DNA of 15,056 nucleotides, from NCBI GenBank assembly GCA_019241495.1, contig JAFAWZ010000285.1, positions 1-15,056 on the forward strand, read 5' to 3'. Below the pieces are notes generated by a model. The model was not told the DNA's origin, did no database searches, and saw nothing but the letters and a program-made list of their open reading frames with translations. Source of the stretch: Acidimicrobiales bacterium. Lineage in GTDB: Bacteria; Actinomycetota; Acidimicrobiia; Acidimicrobiales; Palsa-688. Both the position numbers and the translations under genes were made by a program. Below are positions 8,548 through 15,056 of the stretch, one piece after another (within the stretch, counting starts at the first letter, position 1; each line of letters opens with the position of its first letter).

Positions 8548-11313
8548 GTGCCTACGGACCAGGCCGACCGCAGCGTCAAGGCGCAGATCGAGTACAGCGC
8601 CGACCCAGCCAGGACCGCCCGGGCGGTGGCCCGGATCACCGAAACGGTCCCAGATGCCCAGGAGCGGCTGGAGGCCGACCCCGCCCTCCGAACCGGCCTG
8701 ATCGCCGTGGTGGCCGCCAGCCCGTGGCTGGCTCGGGTTTGTGCCACCGACCCGCAAGCTCTGCAGGTGCTGGCCGATCTCGACCAGCCGGTAGTACCGG
8801 CGCGGGCCGACGAACGCCCGCCGGCCGACGCGCTACGAGACGCCAAGCAGCGGGAGCTGTTGCGCCTGGCTGCCCGGGACATCCTGGGCATAGACCAACT
8901 CGAACAGACAGGCACCGGGCTCAGCGTGCTCGCCTCTGAGCTGCTGGAGGCGGCATGGGAATACACCGTCGACACCAGCCATGAGCTGGCGGTCATCGGC
9001 ATGGGCAAGCTCGGGGCAGGCGAATTGAACTACGCCAGCGACATAGACCTCCTGCTCGTGTCGGCCAACGGCGCCGGTCACGGGGAGCGCTCATCCGCGC
9101 CGGATCCTGGACCGTTCCTTGCGCTGGCCCGGGCCGTGTGGCGCACCGATCTCGATCTGCGACCTGAGGGGCGTTCGGGCGCACTCGTCCGCAGCGTGGC
9201 GTCTTACCGGGCGTACTGGGAACGGTGGGCTGAGGTTTGGGAGTTCCAGGCCCTCTTGAAAGGTCGCCCTGTATCCGGGAACGTCGAGTTGGGCGAGCGC
9301 TTCTACGAGCTCGCCCAGGCCCAGGTGTGGGGCCGGCCGTTCGGGCCCGACGAGCTGGCCCAGTTACGGCGGATGAAGGCCCGCTCGGAGGGGGAAATCA
9401 CCCGGAGGGGATTGTCGGAACGGGAGCTCAAGCGCGGTCGGGGCGGCATCCGGGACGTCGAGTTCGCCATCCAGCTCCTCCAGCTGGTGCACGGACGCAG
9501 CGACACCGGCATCAGGGTGCCCTCCACCCTCAGCGCCATCGCCGCGCTGGCCCGGGGCGGTTACGTGGCCGCGGAGGACGCGACGGCGCTCGAAGCCGCC
9601 TATCGCTTCTTACGGACAGTGGAACATCGCCTGCAGCTCTATGAAGGCCAGCAGGTTCACACCGTCCCTGCGCAGTTGGACCGCAGGACCCACCTGGCCC
9701 GGGTGCTCGGCTACCGCGATGGCGCCGCGACTACTGCCGTCGGTCGTTTCGAGGCGGACCTGCGTTTCCACCAGGCCCGGGTTCGTTCCATTCATCAGCG
9801 GCTGTTCTTCCGACCTCTTCTAGAGATCTTCACCGGGACCGAGCCGAGGACGCAGCCGGGGGCGACGGCGCCGCAGGCCATCTCCCCCGAAGCGGCCGCG
9901 ACCCGGCTCAGCGCGTTCGGCTTCACCGACGCGGAGCGAACTCGCCGGGCGGTCACCGAGCTGACCGGTGGATTCAGCCGGTCTTCTCAGCTGATGCAGC
10001 AGATGCTTCCTCTTCTATTGGACTGGTTGTCCGGTGCGGCGGACCCTGACCAGGGCCTGCTGGGCTTGACGATGCTGGCCGGAGAGCGCCACGCCCGGGA
10101 CCGGCTGACCGCCCTCTGCCGGGAGTCGCCGATGGGAGCGCGCCAGCTGTGCGAACTGCTCGGCAGCGGGGGGCGCTTCAGCCGGGATCTGCTCCGCCAT
10201 CCGGAGGTCATGACCGGGTTGGCTTCGGGAGACTTTCCCCGACCCGCCGGGCGGGGCGATCTCGACGACCGTCTCCACCGCTCGCTCGCTTGGCGCGGGG
10301 GACCTGGGGCGGTCGAAGTCGGGCTGCGCGTGTTCTTCCAGTCCGAGATCCTTCGGGTCGCGGCCCGCGACGTGCTCGGGCTGGACGATGTCGAAGCTAC
10401 CGGAGAGGCGCTCTCGGACTTGGCCGACGCGGTGATCGGCGCCGCGGTTGGCGAAGCCGCAGCAGGCTTCCCCATGGCGGTGATCGGCGTGGGCCGTCTC
10501 GGGGGCCGTGAGATGGGCTACGGGAGCGACGTCGATCTGTTGTTCGTACATGACGTGCCTGACGGCACCCGCGCCGAGACAGCTGCGACGACCGCCGAGG
10601 CCGCGGCGGGTGAGCTCACCCGCCTGATCAGTGGCGCGACACCCGCCACGGGCGTCTACCGGGTCGACCTGGCGTTGCGACCCGAAGGCCGCCAGGGCCC
10701 GGCCATTCGGAGCCTGGCCGCCTACGCCGCGTATTACGAGCGTTGGGCCGAACCGTGGGAACGGCAGGCGCTCCTGCGCGGCCGGTTCGTCGCCGGCGAC
10801 TCGGCGCTCGGCGATCGTTTCGCCGCCTTGGCCCGCAGCTTCGTCTGGGATCGCCCCTTCAACGAGGAAGATGTGCGGGCGATCCGCCGCATCAAGGCCC
10901 GAGTCGAGCGGGAACGGGTTCCTGCGGGGGAGGACCCCAAGTTCCACCTGAAGCTCGGGCCGGGTTCGATGACCGACATCGAGTGGACCGCTCAGCTGTT
11001 GCAGCTCCGCCACGGTGTCAGGGCAACCGGTACCGTCGAGGCACTGGAAGCCCTTGCCTCGCAAAATTGGCTGTCGGCCGACGATGCTCATCTCCTGCTG
11101 GACTCGTACCGGTTCTGTGAGCGGGCCCGGAACCGGCTCCACCTCATCCGCGAGGTGGCGGGAGACTCACTGCCCGGCCCGGGACGCCTGCTCGAAACGC
11201 TGTCTCGCAGCATGGGGACCACCAGCGCTGGCCTCCGCAACGAATATGCCCGTCGGACCCGGCGGGCCCGCCGGGTGGTGGAGCGACTCTTCTACGGTCT
11301 CGACCAGGCCTGA
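8548..11313 (+). CDS. glnE: Bifunctional glutamine synthetase adenylyltransferase/deadenylase
   Basis: Controls glutamine synthetase by attaching or removing AMP in response to nitrogen status. The 921 residues hold two tandem nucleotidyltransferase modules. The first (deadenylating side) has GMGKLGAGELNYASDIDLLL around 151-170 with Asp165 and Asp167, followed by GRGGIRDVEFAIQLLQL. The second (adenylylating side) has GVGRLGGREMGYGSDVDLLF around 647-666 with Asp661 and Asp663, followed by GPGSMTDIEWTAQLLQL. Both catalytic centres look intact and the length is close to the usual 950-1000. The frame is open back to 8092, but that part crosses nadE and the hairpin element. GTG at 8548 (VPTDQADRSVKAQIEY) is the first sensible start. 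It has no Shine-Dalgarno, so the start is moderately certain. glnE is divergent from nadE; glnA is not in the window. Confidence 0.94.
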   Translation: MPTDQADRSVKAQIEYSADPARTARAVARITETVPDAQERLEADPALRTGLIAVVAASPWLARVCATDPQALQVLADLDQPVVPARADERPPADALRDAKQRELLRLAARDILGIDQLEQTGTGLSVLASELLEAAWEYTVDTSHELAVIGMGKLGAGELNYASDIDLLLVSANGAGHGERSSAPDPGPFLALARAVWRTDLDLRPEGRSGALVRSVASYRAYWERWAEVWEFQALLKGRPVSGNVELGERFYELAQAQVWGRPFGPDELAQLRRMKARSEGEITRRGLSERELKRGRGGIRDVEFAIQLLQLVHGRSDTGIRVPSTLSAIAALARGGYVAAEDATALEAAYRFLRTVEHRLQLYEGQQVHTVPAQLDRRTHLARVLGYRDGAATTAVGRFEADLRFHQARVRSIHQRLFFRPLLEIFTGTEPRTQPGATAPQAISPEAAATRLSAFGFTDAERTRRAVTELTGGFSRSSQLMQQMLPLLLDWLSGAADPDQGLLGLTMLAGERHARDRLTALCRESPMGARQLCELLGSGGRFSRDLLRHPEVMTGLASGDFPRPAGRGDLDDRLHRSLAWRGGPGAVEVGLRVFFQSEILRVAARDVLGLDDVEATGEALSDLADAVIGAAVGEAAAGFPMAVIGVGRLGGREMGYGSDVDLLFVHDVPDGTRAETAATTAEAAAGELTRLISGATPATGVYRVDLALRPEGRQGPAIRSLAAYAAYYERWAEPWERQALLRGRFVAGDSALGDRFAALARSFVWDRPFNEEDVRAIRRIKARVERERVPAGEDPKFHLKLGPGSMTDIEWTAQLLQLRHGVRATGTVEALEALASQNWLSADDAHLLLDSYRFCERARNRLHLIREVAGDSLPGPGRLLETLSRSMGTTSAGLRNEYARRTRRARRVVERLFYGLDQA

Positions 11314-11383
11314 GCGCCCGCAGCAGGACGACTTGGACGAAGAGGAGGCGGAAGCCCCAGACGCCACCTCCGTGCCGATCTGA

Positions 11384-11482
11384 GAGGCTGTCGTCTTTGA
11401 CCAACTCTCTCCTCCGCTCGCACCGAGGGGATAGGACGAGCCGCCGCCCTGTCCCACCTCAAAGTAGTTTTGCGACAGCTTC
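11384..11482. mobile_element. MITE-like element, copy 2 (longer, degenerate ends)
   Basis: A 99-bp element that begins GAGGCTGTCG (11384-11393) and ends GTTTTGCGACAGCTTC (11467-11482). As in copy 1 it is flanked by TGA (11381-11383 and 11483-11485). The left arm lacks the CAAAACTA found on the right, after which both arms resume with CTTTGA. Part of the interior (ACTCTCTCCTCCGCTCGC) resembles the reverse complement of the copy 1 centre, so the two appear to be deletion derivatives of one element family. It fills most of the 11314-11490 gap between the convergent glnE and methyltransferase genes, ending a few bases from the methyltransferase stop codon. No transposase remains. The rest of the gap shows nothing else. 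Confidence 0.6.
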
Positions 11483-11490
11483 TGACCGCG

Positions 11491-12336
11491 TCAGGCCACC
11501 GCCCGGACGAGGAGAAATGCTCGGCTGAGCGCCACCTCGGCGTTCACGAGCCGGGACTCGAGCGCGTCCACTATCGCTTGGCGAGCAAGCTCGACGGTCT
11601 TCGGGTCGGCATTTTCGAGCATCCGCTGCACCGCCCCGACCTGCAGCGCTGCGTCCGCCATCTCCGAGATGCCGGTCTCGGGGGCCATGAGGAAGTCGTC
11701 ATGGAAGGCAATGTCGATGTCGCAGAAGCCGGCTGCGTCGAGGACGCGGCGCATCGCCTCCGGCTCAGCGAGGGCAAACGGTCCGGGCGCGTCCGGCGCC
11801 GGCATCTCCGGCACCACATCCAACACGGCGATCGCGGCCTGAGCTGGTACGGACATCCAGTCATTGGCCTGTAGCGGCTGCCAGCACGCAAACGACAGAG
11901 CAGCACCTGATTTGAGCGACGCGTGCACGTTGCTGAACGCGGCAACGGGATCGGAGAAGAACATGACACCAAATCGCGAGTACGCGCCGTCGAAGCGACC
12001 TTGGCCGAGGTTGGTGCTCTGAACGTCGGCGTGGACCAGTTCGACGTTACCGACGCCGGCGTCGCCAAGATGTTGTCGGGCCCGCTCGAACATGGCCGCC
12101 GCGATGTCCACCCCGACGACCTGACCGCCGGGGCCGACGCGCCGGGCCAGCTCCACCGTCGTCTGCCCGGTGCCGCAGCCCAGATCGACGAGGACCTGAC
12201 CGGGTCGGGGATCGAGCCTTTCCATCGCCATCCGGCCAGCTGGGCCGATCACCCGATCATGGACAGCCTCTTGGGCCGACCACGACTTGGCCCGACCGGC
12301 CCAGTACGCCGCCTGTTCGGTGTTGACGAACTCCAT
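11491..12336 (-). CDS. Class I SAM-dependent methyltransferase (UbiE/methyltransf_11-like)
   Basis: Small-molecule-type methyltransferase of 281 residues with unknown substrate. Motif I VLVDLGCGTGQTTVELA (48-64) binds SAM, Asp77 in VVGVDIAA is the expected ribose-contacting acidic residue, and VHADVQ (Asp104) and RFDGAYSRFGVMFFSDP (about 114-130) form motifs II and III. These last, with the FACWQPL segment, are typical of the 'methyltransferase domain-containing protein' group that contains UbiE-like enzymes. The ATG at 12336 gives the customary MEFVNTEQAAYWAG beginning. A TAGGGT (12348-12343) 6 nt upstream could serve as a -10 for a leaderless transcript, or its AGGG as a weak Shine-Dalgarno. 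The gene is convergent with glnE and divergent from the helicase, so it appears to be a single-gene unit. Its stop codon is 8 nt from the end of the MITE-like element. Nothing nearby suggests its substrate. Confidence 0.9.
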   Translation of the reverse strand: MEFVNTEQAAYWAGRAKSWSAQEAVHDRVIGPAGRMAMERLDPRPGQVLVDLGCGTGQTTVELARRVGPGGQVVGVDIAAAMFERARQHLGDAGVGNVELVHADVQSTNLGQGRFDGAYSRFGVMFFSDPVAAFSNVHASLKSGAALSFACWQPLQANDWMSVPAQAAIAVLDVVPEMPAPDAPGPFALAEPEAMRRVLDAAGFCDIDIAFHDDFLMAPETGISEMADAALQVGAVQRMLENADPKTVELARQAIVDALESRLVNAEVALSRAFLLVRAVA

Positions 12337-12405
12337 GTCGGGACCCTAACCCAGCTTGGGTGCCACAGCTCGGCGTATTGGTAGCCGGGACTGTCCTGCG
12401 GCAAC
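12337..12405. promoter_or_regulatory. Divergent control region between methyltransferase and helicase
   Basis: The 69-bp gap must carry both promoters. It contains the dyad ACCCA-GCT-TGGGT (12349-12361), directly next to the methyltransferase -10 candidate TAGGGT (12343-12348). This could be a small operator. I see no clear -35 on either side and no strong Shine-Dalgarno for the helicase. Confidence 0.3.
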
Positions 12406-14490
12406 ATGGCAAGCGAGATGTCGGGCCTGCTCGAAGACTTGGATCTGGAGCAGCGCGCCGCTGCGGTTGCCATAAGCGGACCCGTGTGCATTATCGCCGG
12501 AGCCGGGACGGGGAAGACTCGGACGGTCACCTACCGGCTGGCGCACGGAATCAGGACGAGTCAGGTGGATCCGAGCCGGACGTTGGCCATCACCCATTCG
12601 AAGAAGGCGGCAGCGGAACTGGCGGATCGCCTCCACCGGCTCGGGGCTGGCGGCGTCGATACCCGTACGTTCCATACAGCCGGGCTGCGGGTGGCCGGGC
12701 AATTCTGGGGCCGGACAGGACGGTCAGGCCCGGCGCCGACGGTGCTGGCAGACCGCGAAGCGTGGCGGCTTTGGCGCGACGCTTTGCGAGCCGCTACCGG
12801 GAAAGAGCCGGACAACGCGGTGGTCCGGGACCTGATCGACGAGGTCGCCTGGGCCCGCAGCCAGCTGATCGACCACCCGGACTACGAATCGGCGGCCGGG
12901 CGGGCGGATCGCAACCCAGGTATGGACCTGCCGGTCGTAACGGGCTGCTGGGCGCGTTACACCCAGGCCAAGGCCCGACTGGAACGGGTGGACTTCGCTG
13001 ACCTCCTCGACATCGCGGCCGGGCTGTTGGCCACCGACGAAGAGGCGGCCCGAACGGTTCGGGGCCGCTGGGCACACGTAACTGTCGACGAGTACCAAGA
13101 CACTGATCCGGCCCAGCAGCGCCTCCTCGACGCTATCATCGGTAGCAGCGAGGACATCTGCGTGGTCGGCGATCCCCGACAGGCGATCTACTCATGGAAG
13201 GGGGCCGACCCCGCCTACCTGAGCCAGTTCGCCAAGCGTTACCCGTCGGCACAAGTGTTCGATCTCACCCGAAACTACCGCTCCAGCCCTCAGATCCTCG
13301 CATGGGCCAACCGCCTGGCATCCGAACGCGGCACCAAGCCATTGACCGCTACCCGCCCGGTCGGCCCGGCGCCCAAGATCCACCGGCTGGACACCGAAGC
13401 AGGCGAAGCCGCGTGGATAGCCGGCGCCATCCGCAAGGCGATCATGGCAGGAACACCTCCAGGGGAGATCGCGATCCTCTACCGGTTCAATTCAGCCCAG
13501 GCCCGCTTCGAAGCCGCCCTCGCCAAGGCGGAGGTCGCCACCGTGGTAGCCGAGGACGTCACCTTCTTCGAGCGAGACGAGATCCGCGCCGTGCTCGTTC
13601 CCTTCGGCCGCGCCGCCCGAGACCATCCGGAACGCAACGGGTTGGAACTGCTCAACGAGACAATGGCCCGCAGCGGCTTCGACCCACTGTCACCGCCCCC
13701 CGGACTCGGGGCCGCCCGTACCCGGTGGGAGTCGCAGCAAGCCCTTTTGGACCTTGTCAACGGGCTACCCAGCTCCCACCAAAACGAGGCTCTAGCGATG
13801 CTCTCCGAGCTCAACTCGCTGGCCCGACGCACGCCCGATCGGCCCGCCGAGGGTGTCACCCTCGCGACGCTGCACCGAGCGAAGGGACTGGAATGGGACA
13901 CCGTCTTCGTCGCGGGAACAACCGCCGGAGCCATCCCCTCGACCTACGCCACCACTCCGAGTGAGCAGGCGGAAGAGGAGCGGCTCCTCCACGTGGGCGT
14001 CACCCGGGCGCGCAAGGAGCTGCACCTGACCTGGGCGGCCGCCAACTCTCGCGGCTGGGCCAACCGTCCGAGCCCCTTCCTGGACCAAGTCCCGAACGAC
14101 CGACCTACCACGAGACGGCAGCCCAGGCGGTCAGGGACACGATCCAAGGACAACCTGCCGAGATCCTGGTCAGGAACTCAGACCGAAAGCGGGTCCTGCG
14201 CCCAATGCGTATCGGCTCTCAAAGGACTGGCCGCCCGCCGGCTGGGAATCTGCGCCGATTGTGTACGTACCGCCCCCGGCAACGTGGGTCGACGAGCCAG
14301 GGATGTGCTCGAGGTCGTCGCGGCAGCCGCTCATGAGACGGGAGACGACCCACAGAAGCTGGTCAGCGGAGACGGCCTGCTCCGGCTGTTGGACAGGCGT
14401 CCCGACTCCGCCAGCAAGGTCTCGGCGGTACCGGGAGTACGAGTGACCATCGAATTGGCGGCCCGAATCGCGCACGCGCTCAAAGACTGA
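12406..14490 (+). CDS. uvrD2: UvrD2-like SF1A ATP-dependent DNA helicase
   Basis: 3'-5' DNA helicase of the UvrD/PcrA family, likely in repair or replication, 694 residues. Motifs in order: Q-motif LDLEQRAAA (about 12-20), Walker A AGAGTGKT (31-38), Walker B VDEYQDTD (227-234), GDPRQAIYSWKG (255-266), LTRNYRSSPQI, VTLATLHRAKGLEWDTVF (from about 484) and HVGVTRARKELHL (about 531-543). The C-terminal part has a four-cysteine motif, Cys598, Cys601, Cys616 and Cys619 (CAQC...ICADC), followed by a weak HRDC-like segment (about 630-694, with VSAVPGVR). That combination is what I recall for actinobacterial UvrD2, whose mycobacterial member is about 700 residues. The HRDC part is more degenerate than I would expect. 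ATG 12406 is chosen; ATG 12418 (four codons later) is equally possible, and neither has a good Shine-Dalgarno. Confidence 0.92.
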   Translation: MASEMSGLLEDLDLEQRAAAVAISGPVCIIAGAGTGKTRTVTYRLAHGIRTSQVDPSRTLAITHSKKAAAELADRLHRLGAGGVDTRTFHTAGLRVAGQFWGRTGRSGPAPTVLADREAWRLWRDALRAATGKEPDNAVVRDLIDEVAWARSQLIDHPDYESAAGRADRNPGMDLPVVTGCWARYTQAKARLERVDFADLLDIAAGLLATDEEAARTVRGRWAHVTVDEYQDTDPAQQRLLDAIIGSSEDICVVGDPRQAIYSWKGADPAYLSQFAKRYPSAQVFDLTRNYRSSPQILAWANRLASERGTKPLTATRPVGPAPKIHRLDTEAGEAAWIAGAIRKAIMAGTPPGEIAILYRFNSAQARFEAALAKAEVATVVAEDVTFFERDEIRAVLVPFGRAARDHPERNGLELLNETMARSGFDPLSPPPGLGAARTRWESQQALLDLVNGLPSSHQNEALAMLSELNSLARRTPDRPAEGVTLATLHRAKGLEWDTVFVAGTTAGAIPSTYATTPSEQAEEERLLHVGVTRARKELHLTWAAANSRGWANRPSPFLDQVPNDRPTTRRQPRRSGTRSKDNLPRSWSGTQTESGSCAQCVSALKGLAARRLGICADCVRTAPGNVGRRARDVLEVVAAAAHETGDDPQKLVSGDGLLRLLDRRPDSASKVSAVPGVRVTIELAARIAHALKD

Positions 14491-14496
14491 CGTTGC

Positions 14497-14524
14497 CGCT
14501 GCCAAACCCGGACTCGAGGCAGCG
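14497..14524. terminator. Candidate bidirectional terminator hairpin
   Basis: A 7-bp perfect stem, CGCTGCC (14497-14503) with GGCAGCG (14518-14524), and a 14-nt loop lie in the 42-bp gap between the convergent helicase and LuxR-type genes. The position suits a two-way terminator, but there is no T-run on either side. Confidence 0.4.
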
Positions 14525-14532
14525 CTTCGCGT

Positions 14533-15056
14533 TCACTGCTTTCCGCCGACCAGCTGGTTCTGGTAGGCAAACGCGGTGGCGGCGGTTCGTGAGTTGACGC
14601 CGAGCTTGTTGAAGATGTTCGTCAGGTGGCGAGAGACCGTCTTGGCACTCAGATGTAGCTGAGCGGCGATCTCTTTGTTGGCCCGGCCCGCCGCGATGAG
14701 GCAGAGGACCTCGATCTCGCGGTCCGTCAGTCCGGCGGGCGACCGCGGCCGTCGGGTCTCGATGATGTGGATGTCGAGATGAGCGCCGATCTGCTCGAAT
14801 AGGACACGGGCGCGAGCGAACGACCGAGTGGCAGCCTGCTCGTCTCCTGCTTGCCGGCACGCTTGACCGAGCAACGTATTTGCGGTGGCGACCTCGTATG
14901 GGACCTGCAGCTCCTGCCATTTGCTCAAAGCGGTGCGGAGGGTTGTTACCGCCGCTGTCGGGTCCCCTTCGGCGAGTTGAAGCCGACCTCTGGCCAACAC
15001 GGCCAAAGCGGAGAGCATGGCCGTATCGAACGTACGGGCGAGCGATTCCAGTTCGC
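14533..15056 (-). CDS. LuxR-type transcriptional regulator, C-terminal part (runs off right edge)
   Basis: Partial gene: the reading frame is open through the right edge, so an ATG at 15018 is internal and not the true start. The visible 174 residues begin with TPR-like helical repeats (LARGRLQLAEGDPTAAVTTL, then ANTLLGQACRQAGDEQAATRSFARARVLFEQIGA). They end with a LuxR/FixJ helix-turn-helix: GLTDREIEVLCLIAAGRANKEIAAQLHLSAKTVSRHLTNIFNKLGVNSRTAA. The final NQLVGGKQ is a normal ending for this group. Relatives are usually large regulators in which TPR repeats, sometimes behind an ATPase or cyclase-like domain, precede the DNA-binding domain; the N-terminal part needed to tell which is outside the window. 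It is convergent with the helicase. Confidence 0.9.
   Translation of the reverse strand, partial: ELESLARTFDTAMLSALAVLARGRLQLAEGDPTAAVTTLRTALSKWQELQVPYEVATANTLLGQACRQAGDEQAATRSFARARVLFEQIGAHLDIHIIETRRPRSPAGLTDREIEVLCLIAAGRANKEIAAQLHLSAKTVSRHLTNIFNKLGVNSRTAATAFAYQNQLVGGKQ

Noticed and set aside
8419..8757. Upstream extension of the nadE reading frame (to 694 residues)
   Set aside because: The added part is Gly/Arg-rich shadow sequence running through the hairpin element and the start of glnE. The nitrilase domain begins right after the GTG at 8418.

Overview
This is a GC-rich bacterial chromosomal window, most likely from an uncultured actinobacterium; I lean towards an Acidimicrobiia-type lineage but cannot prove it. 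The signs are the gene order bldG / anti-sigma kinase / hppA / topA, which I recall from Streptomyces, a K+-independent H+-pyrophosphatase, a UvrD2-type helicase with a four-cysteine motif, GlnE, and GTG starts with TANNNT -10 elements close to the start codon. The coding is dense and no intergenic gap exceeds about 180 bp. There is no rRNA, tRNA, CRISPR array, phage or complete transposase.

Layout. Bases 1-8418 are a co-directional minus-strand block. In transcription order it holds nadE (glutamine-dependent NAD synthetase), a TetR-family regulator, a small hypothetical protein, a BldG-like STAS anti-sigma antagonist, its HATPase anti-sigma partner, a DtxR-family metalloregulator with a repetitive tail, hppA, and topA, which runs off the left edge. 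Bases 8419-8547 are a divergent control region with a perfect hairpin element. The plus strand then carries glnE (8548-11313). A second, longer relative of the hairpin element lies just beyond it, followed by a minus-strand SAM methyltransferase (11491-12336). A uvrD2-like helicase (12406-14490, plus) diverges from the methyltransferase. The C-terminal part of a LuxR-type regulator (minus) enters from the right edge.

How the genes fit together. bldG and the kinase form a partner-switching pair controlling an unseen sigma factor. The DtxR-like regulator has a candidate operator in its own promoter, and its 3' end overlaps the hppA start, so metal status may influence the proton pump. NadE and GlnE are divergently arranged and both deal with glutamine or glutamine synthetase.

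Most genes are ordinary housekeeping. The points most worth a second look are: two MITE-like elements with shared ends and TGA flanks bracketing glnE; a 15-bp in-frame tandem repeat that extends the DtxR protein and could form a G-quadruplex just before hppA; the insertion of that DtxR gene into the conserved bldG-hppA-topA order; its altered metal-ligand set; and a Trp replacing the usual Arg in the TopA HEAIRP motif.
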